From positions 310,001-374,000 of the forward strand of contig NZ_UCNJ01000012.1 of NCBI RefSeq assembly GCF_900473965.1: 64,000 nucleotides of DNA. Direction: 5' to 3'. The first letter of the stretch is position 1; each line of letters begins with the position of its first letter. Under the pieces are notes generated by a model that saw nothing but the letters and a program-made list of their open reading frames with translations, did not search any database and was not told where the DNA came from. This stretch comes from Synechococcus sp. UW179A. GTDB lineage: Bacteria > Cyanobacteriota > Cyanobacteriia > PCC-6307 > Cyanobiaceae. Made by a program: the position numbers and the translations under genes. Shown here piece after piece: positions 36,681 to 44,930 of this stretch.

Positions 36681-37382
36681 ATGTCGGAAAAACAGAACTA
36701 CGTGCGGTCATCATTTTCCGATGGTGCTGCAAAATTAGCTGTATCCATACTGCAAACAGCTAAGGAGCCTGAGAAAGTATTCCAACATGGTCGATATTTT
36801 ATAATCCCAGGAATGACCACACTGCACAAAGAGTGTTTTGAAAGATTGCTAAATTCTCCAAAGGTTCAGGATCTGCTGGCCAATCGGCCTTCACCAATAT
36901 GGCCAGATCTTGAAGAAATGGGTGCAATGCCCAAAGGGAGTCTTGGATGGTGCCTCCAACAACGTATGAACAAGCTCGGTATTTCTTTTTTACCTGAGCC
37001 AGAACTTCTCGAAACAGAGTCTGATGAGGCTTTCTTTACAAGCAGATCAGTAAGATCCCATGAAATTCATCATACGATTCTTGGTCTGCCGATCACGGTC
37101 GCAGGTGAGGCTGCTGCCTCGTCATTTTATGCGAGCACTGGGTCGATGCCTTTTGACATTGGAGTTCTGGCTTCATGGATGTTGCGTGGATCTTTCCAAC
37201 CGAGTGAGCGCAGACTGATCTGGGATGGCATCGGTTTCGGTATTGCAATTGGTCAGGTGGTACCTGAACTTTTCTCACCACGTTGGGAAGAGGGATGGGA
37301 AAGGTCGGTCATCGATTGGCAGAACGAACTAGGCATTACCGAGGTGTTGAAGAAATCTCCGTTCCAGGAGTACTTACAATAG
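36681..37382 (+). CDS. Coq4-family protein
   Basis: A 233-residue soluble protein. The motif HEIHHTILGLPITVAGEAA matches the Coq4 zinc motif HDxxH-x11-E, and it has the helical layout of that family around it (GSLGWCLQQRMNKLGI; GFGIAIGQVVPELFSPRWEE). Eukaryotic Coq4 acts in ubiquinone synthesis. Cyanobacteria make plastoquinone and the role of their Coq4-like proteins is not known. Codon use is AT-leaning like the island. Confidence 0.75.
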   Translation: MSEKQNYVRSSFSDGAAKLAVSILQTAKEPEKVFQHGRYFIIPGMTTLHKECFERLLNSPKVQDLLANRPSPIWPDLEEMGAMPKGSLGWCLQQRMNKLGISFLPEPELLETESDEAFFTSRSVRSHEIHHTILGLPITVAGEAAASSFYASTGSMPFDIGVLASWMLRGSFQPSERRLIWDGIGFGIAIGQVVPELFSPRWEEGWERSVIDWQNELGITEVLKKSPFQEYLQ

Positions 37383-38206
37383 AGCTATTTCTAAAGTCTC
37401 TGATTACTCCATTTCAACATTCCTCAATCAATCATCATCTCTGTTGCTGATCGAAATCTTAGCTACATACACAATCATCACTCAATTAAAAAGATAAAAT
37501 TGGATTATTAGCATGTTTGTCTGCAAACTCTAGTCCCTAAAAATTCAGACTGAAATAGAAGTTTATAAATATTTCAAATTCAGGCTTTCCATGACGTTGG
37601 ACGAACTTCTGAAAGAATGAAACCATATCCTTCTCTTGTTCTGGCTCATACACCCATGAATAGAGCAGGCACGTAGGTCAAACATGTCCCAGGCAAGAAC
37701 ATGGGTTACATAAGCCTTGACTTTGTTTTAGCAGACGAACTTTCTGAGCGACCCCCAAAAGCTTCTGCCGGCATGCACGGCGCTTGCGCGAGACGAGTCA
37801 CGCACTACTGGGGTAATCAACAACCTTCAGAGAATCTTAGTAATCCAGAGTGAGCAACTCGCATTAGGAATGCTCACTGCTCGGCTACTGATCGCTAGAG
37901 ACCGACGCCGAACCTGCTGATCCAAGGACCACAGCAGCACTACCCTGTGCCTAACCACCAAGCTTGCCATCACACTTGAGGCCGGACTGCTGGATGACTA
38001 GAACTGAAACCTCAGACACTGCATCGATTGGGAACAATCAGGGCGGCTGGATTTGGCAGGTGAGGAAACGGGCGACACGGGGGAAGGGCCTGGGGCTGGA
38101 TATCTCTAGATAACACTGTCTGAGCAGAGTTAGCGCATGACCTGAGACCCACTGCCGCAAGATGATTCAGCCAGATCCCCGTCAGGTCCTACTATGTGGG
38201 AGTAAC
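37383..38206. other. 824-bp non-coding stretch upstream of tRNA-Pro
   Basis: No open frame of convincing composition is present on either strand. AT-rich at the left, it becomes GC-richer toward the tRNA. It may be decayed coding DNA; I see no repeats or RNA gene in it. Confidence 0.5.
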
Positions 38207-38280
38207 GGGGCGTGGCGCAGCTTGGTAGCGCGGGTGCTTTGGGAGCACTAGGTCGCAGGTTCGAATCCTGTCGCCCCGAT
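38207..38280 (+). tRNA. trnP: tRNA-Pro (anticodon TGG)
   Basis: A 74-nt cloverleaf: acceptor CGGGGCG pairs with CGCCCCG, discriminator A. The D arm is GCGCAGCTTGGTAGCGC, the anticodon loop TTTGGGA and the T arm GCAGGTTCGAATCCTGT. It has no encoded CCA. It forms the left border of a phage-satellite-like block, a common integration target, but I found no second copy of its 3' end on the right. Confidence 0.96.
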
Positions 38281-38645
38281 TGCGATCTCAGCGATTGACC
38301 CTCAAGGTTGTGCGCAAAACGTGCGCAAAATCACGCCATATCTGGTGGGCTTTGCGCACGACTTTTGCCAGTTCTTGCCAGATTCCGCCTCCGCAGCGAT
38401 ATATTCAGCGCACGGAAAGGACAGACCACTTGAAAATGAGCCCCACCGCGAAGGTGTGACTAGCTCTGCTTCTTATGTGATCTGACGACCTCCGCTTACC
38501 AAGTGCTTCGAAACTCTCCTGTCATATAGGCAGCGAAAAGTCGACTGACACGCAGGCACAAACAGCTCTAATTCTCCCCTGAACATGCACAAATTGCGTG
38601 TTGCAGGGTCAATGTCTGCCTGCAATGAATCAAACCCCATAGTGG
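38281..38645. promoter_or_regulatory. Left end of element with tandem GTGCGCAAAA sites
   Basis: Immediately after tRNA-Pro, GTGCGCAAAAC (38310-38320) is directly followed by GTGCGCAAAAT (38321-38331), and an inverted TTTGCGCAC lies at 38351-38359. Related tandem sites (GTGCGCAAGAGT, GTGCGCATAC) lie at 42649-42670. Such direct repeats beside a tRNA resemble integrase/excisionase arm sites or a repressor operator. No gene is seen in the remaining ~280 bp. Confidence 0.5.
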
Positions 38646-38939
38646 GTGCCAGAAAAGGAAGCTCAAGAGTTTCTTGGTCTCGCAAACAGCACCCTTCGAC
38701 TCATGCGCCGTGAGCGCAAACTGCTGCCTGGAGAACATTGGATCTTTGCCACTGGCAAACCTAATGGCCCAGTGCATTACGACATCGCTGCGATCCGCAA
38801 GCACCTCGTTGAGCTGACGATTGCTGCAGCGAAGGAAGAGGATCAGCGTCGAAAGCAAGAGCTAACGACACGCAGAAATGCTGTCGAGACCTACGACGCC
38901 CCGCACCTGGATCAACTGATCGCGGAGGTGCAGAGCTGA
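38646..38939 (+). CDS. Excisionase-like / winged-HTH DNA-binding protein
   Basis: A 97-residue protein from GTG 38646. The N-terminal half (EAQEFLGLANSTLRLMRRER; HWIFATGKPNGPVHYDIAAI) has the layout of a MerR/Xis-type winged helix-turn-helix, and the C-terminal part is a charged helix. The position at the element's tRNA-proximal end fits an excisionase or regulator. This is inferred from pattern only. Its stop overlaps the next start (TGATG). Confidence 0.55.
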   Translation: MPEKEAQEFLGLANSTLRLMRRERKLLPGEHWIFATGKPNGPVHYDIAAIRKHLVELTIAAAKEEDQRRKQELTTRRNAVETYDAPHLDQLIAEVQS

Positions 38940-39142
38940 TGCCATGTCGGATCTCTCGTGTTGTTGGTAAATCCAGAGAAGACACCGCCACCGTTCTCAC
39001 AACGGGACAAAGGTGGGAATCATTACGGGCTGGTTTCTGGGGTGGTTTGAATCACCCAGAACTGGCGATTGATTGCCGTAATCGCGCCAAGGAGTACGAC
39101 GCAGCCCTCACCAACCACCTGAATAATCAGAAAAAGGGGTAG
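38939..39142 (+). CDS. Small hypothetical protein of the element
   Basis: A 67-residue basic protein (PCRISRVVGKSREDTATVLT ... NHLNNQKKG) whose ATG overlaps the stop of the HTH gene. No family recognised. The translational coupling supports it as a real gene. Confidence 0.5.
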   Translation: MPCRISRVVGKSREDTATVLTTGQRWESLRAGFWGGLNHPELAIDCRNRAKEYDAALTNHLNNQKKG

Positions 39143-39269
39143 GTATTTCTACCCTAATTTTCCTGTAAGTCCATCAACAGCTGACTGCAAATGTCAGCAG
39201 GTGTTTGGTATACGGAAACCAACGGATTAGGGGGTTGGGACTCATGCCCTATCTCTTTACATTGCGGCT

Positions 39270-39497
39270 ATGAATGCTTCACTCACCACACCACAGACCC
39301 ACAAGGAATACATCTATTACGAAGCCAGATTTGGCGGCGTAAAAGATCGCACCTCGATGGTTCGCCTGTCCCGGCAGATGTACGCCCATGTCGGAACTAT
39401 CGCCCGTCAGGAAGATTCCGACTGCTCGACTGTCATCAGGCACGCAGTCTTCGAATACCTAGAACGAAAGGGTTTCAAGCCCTTTCAGCCTCAATGA
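39270..39497 (+). CDS. Ribbon-helix-helix-like small protein
   Basis: A 75-residue protein. The C-terminal half, MVRLSRQMYAHVGTIARQED then SDCSTVIRHAVFEYLERKG, follows the RHH pattern (beta strand with alternating residues, helix, S-T-V-I-R-x-A, helix). It is probably a DNA-binding regulator of the mobile element. Confidence 0.55.
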   Translation: MNASLTTPQTHKEYIYYEARFGGVKDRTSMVRLSRQMYAHVGTIARQEDSDCSTVIRHAVFEYLERKGFKPFQPQ

Positions 39498-39554
39498 AAA
39501 ACCGCCTCAGGTCTCCACACCCTCAGCGGTCTTCAGACAACGTGCTTTCTACAA

Positions 39555-39788
39555 ATGAACTCTATCCGAGGTCGGCAGTCAACCGACACCCAACACATTC
39601 AATCGGTCACACAAGCAGCTGCTGCACGATTTGCAGAACCGCTCCCGCTGCCTCCTGAATACGACTTTCAGGCAGACGTGCAGAACGATCTCAAATTCGC
39701 TGCTTTGCTCTGCGCCATCAGAAAGATCGCAAAGCAACGCGGCACAACTATCACCCAGCAACTTGATACCTGGGAGGCGGGTGAGTGA
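39555..39788 (+). CDS. Small hypothetical protein of the element
   Basis: A 77-residue soluble protein (QADVQNDLKFAALLCAIRKI, AKQRGTTITQQLDTWEAGE). Its stop overlaps the GTG of the next gene (GTGA), placing it in the replication operon. No function recognised. Confidence 0.5.
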   Translation: MNSIRGRQSTDTQHIQSVTQAAAARFAEPLPLPPEYDFQADVQNDLKFAALLCAIRKIAKQRGTTITQQLDTWEAGE

Positions 39789-40393
39789 AATCATCTGGGC
39801 ACAATCAACCCTGCCCCGTTTGTTCCAGGGTCAAAGACGCTGATTGCAGATTCAACGATCAAGTTGTCCTCTGCCATACCGGCACTGATCTACGCCCAGG
39901 CGATCAGATCACCATCAGCGGGGCGCAATGGGCATTCATTCACCACAACGGTGGGTTCAGTGGTTCAGCCGCAGTCTTCAAGCCACACAGAGAAAGGGAT
40001 TCACATAGGGGTCAACGCCTCCAAACCCCTAATACTGCGCAGGAACTTCTATCCCGCCAAACCAAGCGCTCTCAATGGGCGCACATCCTTGATCAATTCC
40101 ACGATGCCTACGACGAGGCGTGGAACATCCCCGACCTCTACACCTGCACCCCTAATCAATTCCAATCCGCCTGCGCAGCCGTATCAGACGCACAGGCCAA
40201 AGCAGCAGCCCTCCGCCCTCATCTCAGGACCATCTGGAGGGATCACGACGACCTTGCGCAGCTGCATCGCCTACGCGTCGAAGCTCAGCTGAAATCCATC
40301 GCCTACATCGCAGAAGATCTCAGACAGTTTCAACAGAACGAACTCGGTCTCCCTTGCCCCGCGGCTGTTCGAGAGCTGGAGGCAAGCCAATGA
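39785..40393 (+). CDS. Zinc-ribbon (primase-type) protein of the element
   Basis: A 202-residue protein. The N-terminus has CPVCSRVKDADCRFNDQVVL then CHTG, a four-Cys/His arrangement like the CHC2-type zinc ribbon at the front of phage/plasmid primases. No TOPRIM motifs follow, and the rest is helical. It overlaps the ATPase gene (ATGA). I infer a DNA-binding partner of the downstream helicase. Confidence 0.55.
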   Translation: MKSSGHNQPCPVCSRVKDADCRFNDQVVLCHTGTDLRPGDQITISGAQWAFIHHNGGFSGSAAVFKPHRERDSHRGQRLQTPNTAQELLSRQTKRSQWAHILDQFHDAYDEAWNIPDLYTCTPNQFQSACAAVSDAQAKAAALRPHLRTIWRDHDDLAQLHRLRVEAQLKSIAYIAEDLRQFQQNELGLPCPAAVRELEASQ

Positions 40394-41733
40394 CAACCAC
40401 TCCAGATCAGGCAGAACTGGCCAAGGTCTTTGAACTGCCAACAGGGCATAACCAAGACCCGCTCGATAACTGGGAATCGATCATCACCAATCTGGTGAAC
40501 CCTGATCATCCTCACTTCGAAAAAAACATCATCAGACGCCAGATCCGTGCACAGACAGCAGCACAGGAAAACGATCTCCGCGTCTCTCCAGATCAGGTCA
40601 GAGCACGCCTGATCCAGAAGCAACGTGATCTGATCGCTGACACTGATTCCAAAGGCGTTGCTGGCGGAGACGTTGCCAAATTTGCGGAAAAGACCTGGCT
40701 TATCCAAGGACTAATCGCTGAAGGTTGCCTCACTGGAATTGCAGCGTTCGCCAAGGTCGGTAAGACCAAAGCGCTAACCGAGCTGGCGGCTTCTCTCATC
40801 CATCAGCAGTCCTTCATGGGTAACCCTGAATGGATGCCTGCTCCAGGGCCGCACAAGCTCATCCTGTGGTGGACAGACCAGCCTGGTGTTGACTCTGCTC
40901 AATACCTAAAAGCTCGTGGCCTCATGGAGCCCGATGGCACCCTGCACCCGCAGATCATCAAGCTCTACACGCAGGAAGACGGTCTCTGCTGGGATGACCA
41001 GGGCATGGATGAAATCATCCAGATCACAACAGCTGAACCTGACTCGATCCTGCTGACTGACAGCTTCTACGCCAACGTCCAGCCCATCTACGGAAGTGAT
41101 CAAGAGGCGGAATCAGGCGGTGCTCTCATCGATGTTCAGACCTATTGCACCAAACGCACCAAGGCTCACGTCTGCGCTTTCCACTCACCACAGGAGAAAG
41201 ACAAGGTTGGCGTTGAAGCAATGCGTGGTCATGGCTCAGCCAAAGGCGTGGTCTCCTCCACCATCAGCCTGCATTTCCTTGAGAAGAAATCCGCCACAGG
41301 ATCAAACAAATGGGTCAGCGATAAAGAGAACCCCCATCGCCGTCTCGTCTTCGAAGGTCGTGGTCCCTATGTCGACATGCTCGTTCGCCTTGATGGTGCA
41401 GCAGGCACTTGGGAAGTAATCGGCAAGTTCGATCGGGCTCTCGCTGAATTGCAGTCCGACGATCAGAAGAGTGAATCCATCGGCGGCCTAACTGAAGGTC
41501 AACGACAAACACTCGAATGGGTCGGCGCTGCGTCTGAAATCTGGAAGCACCCTCATGGCGTCACGGTGCAACAGGTCGCAGCTTGCAAAGTGCAGCATCT
41601 CAACCGCGAAGCGACTGGCTCGGAGATCGAAACCACACGCAAACAGCTTCGCGCTTGCACCAAAGCAGAGCTGCTTTCACAGACCACAAAGGGCAACACC
41701 CATTACTGGGCATACAAACAGCAAGACGGCTGA
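40390..41733 (+). CDS. RepA/DnaB-like hexameric helicase ATPase
   Basis: A 447-residue RecA-fold ATPase. Its Walker A-like sequence is AAFAKVGKTKAL (~118-129). A strand with acidic end SILLTDSFYANV fits Walker B, and AFHSPQEKD and GVVSSTISLHFLEKK fit later motifs of RSF1010 RepA-type helicases. A C-terminal helical domain (~355-447) could be a winged helix. It is the core replication protein of the satellite-like element, with candidate iterons starting at its stop codon. Confidence 0.7.
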   Translation: MTTTPDQAELAKVFELPTGHNQDPLDNWESIITNLVNPDHPHFEKNIIRRQIRAQTAAQENDLRVSPDQVRARLIQKQRDLIADTDSKGVAGGDVAKFAEKTWLIQGLIAEGCLTGIAAFAKVGKTKALTELAASLIHQQSFMGNPEWMPAPGPHKLILWWTDQPGVDSAQYLKARGLMEPDGTLHPQIIKLYTQEDGLCWDDQGMDEIIQITTAEPDSILLTDSFYANVQPIYGSDQEAESGGALIDVQTYCTKRTKAHVCAFHSPQEKDKVGVEAMRGHGSAKGVVSSTISLHFLEKKSATGSNKWVSDKENPHRRLVFEGRGPYVDMLVRLDGAAGTWEVIGKFDRALAELQSDDQKSESIGGLTEGQRQTLEWVGAASEIWKHPHGVTVQQVAACKVQHLNREATGSEIETTRKQLRACTKAELLSQTTKGNTHYWAYKQQDG

Positions 41734-41960
41734 CTTGGTTGAACCCCAGCGACACCAGTCAATCTGATGGTTGACTCCTTGCCCCGTTTTGCCTATTTCA
41801 GCCCTCTTCCGTGTGGGAGGTTGAGAGAAAAAACTGGCTGATTTCGTTGATCCCCAGTCCACAACTGGCTTCTCTTGGTTGACCCCGATGGTTGTCAACC
41901 GTTGTCAACCACTCCCCTCAAACACCAAACCCCCCATCACCACTACAACCCAACCAAGTC
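41728..41960. repeat. Candidate replication iterons
   Basis: A 22-bp unit (GGCTGAYTTSGTTGAW followed by CCCCAG) occurs at 41728-41749 and 41836-41857, with a diverged third copy at 41867-41890 (CTTGGTTGACCCCGATG). GTTGTCAACC is then repeated twice in reverse orientation (41891-41910) and AAGTCAACC lies at ~41956. It lies directly after the RepA-like gene, where a replication origin would be expected. No gene is seen between 41734 and 42068. Confidence 0.5.
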
Positions 41961-42068
41961 AACCAGAAAAAATGTCTCACCTCTTACACGCGTGCGTAAG
42001 CAGAACGAGTTAGCCGCTTCTATTTATGACGTCTTAAAATTTTTAAAAGGCTCAGAGTTAGTAACATC

Positions 42069-42596
42069 GTGGCTGCATCGATTGAGCAGAGAAAAGAAGC
42101 AGAAATTAAGCGCAATCGTGCTTGGCAATTACATCTGAACGGTGCCCCGCAATTTGCAATCGCTGCCGAGTTGGAGATAACCCAGGCCAGGGTGAGCCAA
42201 TTCATCAAGCAATCAGCCAAGGCGCACCCGATCAATCAGCTGACGCTCGAAGAGCGGATGGCAGTCAGCGAAGAGCGCTGGAATTTGTCTGAGCGGGAAT
42301 TACGCGAGCAGATTGCGGTGCAACGCCAACACGGCCGCACCGTCACTGAAACGGTCACCGACGCCATGGGCCGCACCACGGTGAAGACCACGCACGAGCC
42401 TGGTGTCGATCCAGCTCTGCTCCGTGCGCTGTCAACACATCACGATCGCCGTGCTCGTCAGCTCAACAATCAGCTCAGCCCTGATACCGGTGTCCAGGCG
42501 ATGCAGGTCAACGTCGTGAAGGATTTCATTCAGCAGGGCGTTGGCCAGGGCAAGCTCTCTGCCGAGCAGTGGAATCAGCAGGCAATCGACGTTTGA
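42069..42596 (+). CDS. HTH protein, candidate terminase small subunit
   Basis: A 175-residue protein from GTG 42069. Residues ~15-50 (QLHLNGAPQFAIAAELEITQ ARVSQFIKQ) form a helix-turn-helix of the type opening many phage small terminases. A long, charged coiled region follows (LEERMAVSEERWNLSERELR), with a C-terminal helical end. The same element has a large terminase, which supports a packaging role. It could instead be a plain transcription factor. Confidence 0.5.
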   Translation: MAASIEQRKEAEIKRNRAWQLHLNGAPQFAIAAELEITQARVSQFIKQSAKAHPINQLTLEERMAVSEERWNLSERELREQIAVQRQHGRTVTETVTDAMGRTTVKTTHEPGVDPALLRALSTHHDRRARQLNNQLSPDTGVQAMQVNVVKDFIQQGVGQGKLSAEQWNQQAIDV

Positions 42597-42648
42597 TTGC
42601 TTAATAAGCAACGGGTCCACCAGTTACTGACTGCATTGCTGCACCGCT

Positions 42649-42670
42649 GTGCGCAAGAGTGTGCGCATAC
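42649..42670. repeat. Second pair of tandem GTGCGCA sites
   Basis: GTGCGCAAGAGT is directly followed by GTGCGCATAC, resembling the tandem GTGCGCAAAA sites next to tRNA-Pro (38310-38331). The two pairs bracket the replication/small-terminase module. Confidence 0.45.
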
Positions 42671-42771
42671 CGACCACCAGTGATCCGCTGACTGACTGCT
42701 GTGATGCCCTGCTGATCAGGTGGATTTAATTAAATCGACCAGCCTGCTTTAGAGGTTAGAAGGAACTCCCT

Positions 42772-43083
42772 TTATTTACACTTCCAGCATGTTACCCCCG
42801 GCGCAAAGACGTCAGGACAAGGGACCTGAGCGCAATTAATGTCTGTAGCCAAATTTGTTTGACCAGAGTTGCTGCCAGAGCCAGCTCTGGGAAGCTTCTG
42901 TCCAGGGAGATACCAAACCCCATCCAAAAAGTAAGCCTTCCCATTAGATACTTTGCTAGGAGGTTTTTGGGCAGCAGGCATAATTCTTCTTCTCATTTGG
43001 GCTGAAGAACCGGCAGATGCAAGTCCTCCAATTGCACCAAAAGAAATCATCAAAACAGCCCAGTAAATAGCCCTTTTGTTCAT
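42772..43083 (-). CDS. Secreted small cysteine-containing protein
   Basis: A ~103-residue protein starting MNKRAIYWAVLMISFGAIGG, a Sec signal peptide (cleavage near ASA or SSA). The mature part contains YFLDGVWYLPGQKLPRAGSG and a Cys-rich end (NCAQVPCPDV ... VTCWKCK). It has no recognised family. Its placement in the element suggests an accessory (moron-type) gene. Confidence 0.55.
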   Translation of the reverse strand: MNKRAIYWAVLMISFGAIGGLASAGSSAQMRRRIMPAAQKPPSKVSNGKAYFLDGVWYLPGQKLPRAGSGSNSGQTNLATDINCAQVPCPDVFAPGVTCWKCK

Positions 43084-43210
43084 AGTTTTGCGACGACAGT
43101 TTTCAGCATATAAATGCATTTATTTTTCGCCCAATTTTTTCATTGAATTCTCATCAAGGAACAATGCAAATTTAATTTAATTTTTTTGAAGCTGGCTGAC
43201 ACCATTTGAT

Positions 43211-43288
43211 GGCTGGATGTCCAGCCATGGATTCATCGGCAAAACGCGATTGTGGTTTTAGGGGTGCTGGCGAAGTGGGACGTCCCAC
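43211..43288. repeat. Two GC-rich palindromes
   Basis: GGCTGGATGTCCAGCC (43211-43226) and GTGGGACGTCCCAC (43275-43288, perfect). They are similar in style to the palindrome array at 45.1-45.3 kb. Confidence 0.5.
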
Positions 43289-43319
43289 CTCGGGATTGAC
43301 ACCATTCCGCCGCTGCTGA

Positions 43320-43505
43320 CTACTGCTGATTGATCAGCGCCTGATGCACCGCTTCACGAACGAACCGCGTGCCGTCTTTGCCCATGGCCCTGACTGCCTC
43401 GTCATCGGACTCGTATAGGCGCACACCAATGGGCTTCTTGCTCAGTGGTTCCTGCCCATCCGGCACCTTGTACTGATGCTGTTGCAGGTGTTTAACCGAG
43501 CCCAT
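43320..43505 (-). CDS. Small RHH-like putative repressor
   Basis: A 61-residue protein from ATG 43505 (MGSVKHLQQHQYKVPDGQEP). The part PIGVRLYESDDEAVRAMGKD then GTRFVREAVHQALI has the strand-helix-helix spacing of plasmid/phage ribbon-helix-helix proteins. An 18-bp near-palindrome (43509-43526) lies just before the start, and the same motif recurs upstream of the zincin gene, so this protein may bind it and regulate both genes. Confidence 0.5.
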   Translation of the reverse strand: MGSVKHLQQHQYKVPDGQEPLSKKPIGVRLYESDDEAVRAMGKDGTRFVREAVHQALINQQ

Positions 43506-43508
43506 CTC

Positions 43509-43526
43509 TGACGCGTTCACATGTCA
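43509..43526. promoter_or_regulatory. Near-palindromic operator, copy 1
   Basis: TGACGCGTTCACATGTCA. Compare TGACGCGTTAACGTGTCA at 44839-44856. Each copy is upstream of a minus-strand gene of the element. Confidence 0.5.
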
Positions 43527-43590
43527 GGCACGGTAACGCTTGCGGTCATGGTGGCTAGCGGTAACTTGTGAGCCTGTGAGTAACTTCTCG

Positions 43591-43806
43591 ATGACTGCAG
43601 CGCCTGTTGATCTAGTGAGCGACATGCAGGCGATTGAGGACCATTGGCACGAGGGTCAGTTCTTGATGGCCACGGGGCAGTTCACTGAGGCGGAGTGGAG
43701 CGAGCACGAGGCGATCACGATGAGCGCGTTGATCGTGTTGGGCCTTGATGGGATGAAGCAGCTGGGTAGGCGATGCCTACTTGAGGGAGCGATCGAGCTG
43801 GTCTGA
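43591..43806 (+). CDS. Small hypothetical protein of the element
   Basis: A 71-residue acidic protein (MTAAPVDLVSDMQAIEDHWH; EAEWSEHEAITMSALIVLGL). A clean ATG at 43591 is used in preference to an earlier in-frame start. No family recognised. Confidence 0.5.
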   Translation: MTAAPVDLVSDMQAIEDHWHEGQFLMATGQFTEAEWSEHEAITMSALIVLGLDGMKQLGRRCLLEGAIELV

Positions 43807-43971
43807 TCAGTCGCTCCAGTCGTTGAGGAGGTGTTCGAGCATTCCTGCGATGAAGTCATCAGGGCAGTTGATTGATTGCTGGAGATCTTTCAGCTCCTGT
43901 GAAATTGCTTCAATTACTGGGCTGATTTCAAGGTTGAGCTGATCGTCTGTGGGCTTGAAGGTGTTGTTCAT
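43807..43971 (-). CDS. Small hypothetical protein of the element
   Basis: A 54-residue acidic helical protein (MNNTFKPTDDQLNLEISPVI ... MLEHLLNDWSD). It directly abuts the convergent 71-residue gene, and its composition looks coding. No function recognised. Confidence 0.45.
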   Translation of the reverse strand: MNNTFKPTDDQLNLEISPVIEAISQELKDLQQSINCPDDFIAGMLEHLLNDWSD

Positions 43972-43983
43972 GAGATTGATGGC

Positions 43984-44011
43984 GTAGGGGTGATGAAGCG
44001 TTAACCCCTAC
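43984..44011. repeat. Inverted repeat GTAGGGGT-N12-ACCCCTAC
   Basis: A perfect 8-bp arm at the 3' end of the zincin gene. The same arm pair and spacing recurs at that gene's 5' end (44802-44827), both with GTTRACCCCTACC on the right. Confidence 0.55.
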
Positions 44012-44802
44012 CCCTCAGGAAGGATGAGGGGGATGCGTGCAGCGGGTTTGATGTTCTGCTGCTTGTAGCTGTTGCATGGAAAGCCAGTGATTTCGGAGAT
44101 GCTGGCGATTAGCTGACCGTTGTATGTCTCGGTGCCGTTGTCTTGGATGGTGGGGGTGATTTCTGCCCCGTCGATTGTTGGCACCCAAGTCCAGCGGCGG
44201 CGGTTGTTGATTTGTGCCCCGCTGAGGTCTGAGGGGTTGGGCTGTCGGGTGTCTTCGTGGTGTGCGCGAGCTAGGCGAGAGCGAACTTCGTCGGCGTGTT
44301 CTTTGCGCTCGACGTAGAGGGGCCAGATGCGAGGGGTGATGCCGATGAGGCTGGCGACCCGTTCGCATTCAGCTAGCCAAGTGTGGTTGTGATGGGCTTC
44401 TGTTTCACCTTTGCGGTTGGGGGGGTATTTGATGCCCTGTTGATGGTGTGACTGGTGCATCGACTCGTGGAGCAGGGTGCCAAGAGCAGTGCCGACGCCA
44501 AAGGCTTCAGGGCGGAGACCCCAGGAGTCGAGAGCTTGATTTCGGTTAGCCATGACCCAATCAATTTCACCTTGCTTGGCGAAGTCTTGGCCTGGGAGGG
44601 CTTCATGAAGGGTGATGGCGTTGTTTTTGGGGTTGTAGGAACCGAAGTTGCAGCCAGCGGTGAGGCCCCAAAGGATTGCGCCTGGTGTGAGGGATGAATC
44701 CCAGAAGCGTGAGTTGATTGATTGCCAGGTATCGAAGGACCAACCACCACGGACTGGGAAGAGGATTTCTGCTGCTTGGCGGTAGGCGGTGATTGTCGTC
44801 AT
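44008..44802 (-). CDS. Zincin-type (SprT-like) putative metallopeptidase
   Basis: A 264-residue protein with LGTLLHESMHQSHH, an HExxH zinc motif with more His nearby, and a downstream HHNHTWLAECERVASLIG that could give the third ligand. That arrangement resembles phage SprT-like/zincin proteins. The C-terminal ~90 residues form a separate region with WTWVPTIDGAEITP. It is bracketed by two copies of the same inverted repeat, with an operator and a TATAAT in its 5' region. Substrate unknown. Confidence 0.6.
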   Translation of the reverse strand: MTTITAYRQAAEILFPVRGGWSFDTWQSINSRFWDSSLTPGAILWGLTAGCNFGSYNPKNNAITLHEALPGQDFAKQGEIDWVMANRNQALDSWGLRPEAFGVGTALGTLLHESMHQSHHQQGIKYPPNRKGETEAHHNHTWLAECERVASLIGITPRIWPLYVERKEHADEVRSRLARAHHEDTRQPNPSDLSGAQINNRRRWTWVPTIDGAEITPTIQDNGTETYNGQLIASISEITGFPCNSYKQQNIKPAARIPLILPEG

Positions 44803-44869
44803 AGGGGTTTCGACCTGTTGACCCCTACCATAGCACTCTGACGCGTTAACGTGTCAAGCATGATATAAT
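44802..44869. promoter_or_regulatory. Regulatory region: inverted repeat, operator, -10
   Basis: It contains TAGGGGT-N12-ACCCCTA (44802-44827), the near-palindrome TGACGCGTTAACGTGTCA (44839-44856) and a consensus TATAAT (44864-44869, + strand). It lies between the divergent zincin gene and the 60-residue TM-HTH gene. Confidence 0.5.
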
Positions 44870-44930
44870 AGATATAGCCTATTGAGCGATCCATGGGGTC
44901 CCGTTGGCGTCTTCACTGCATTGACTACTG

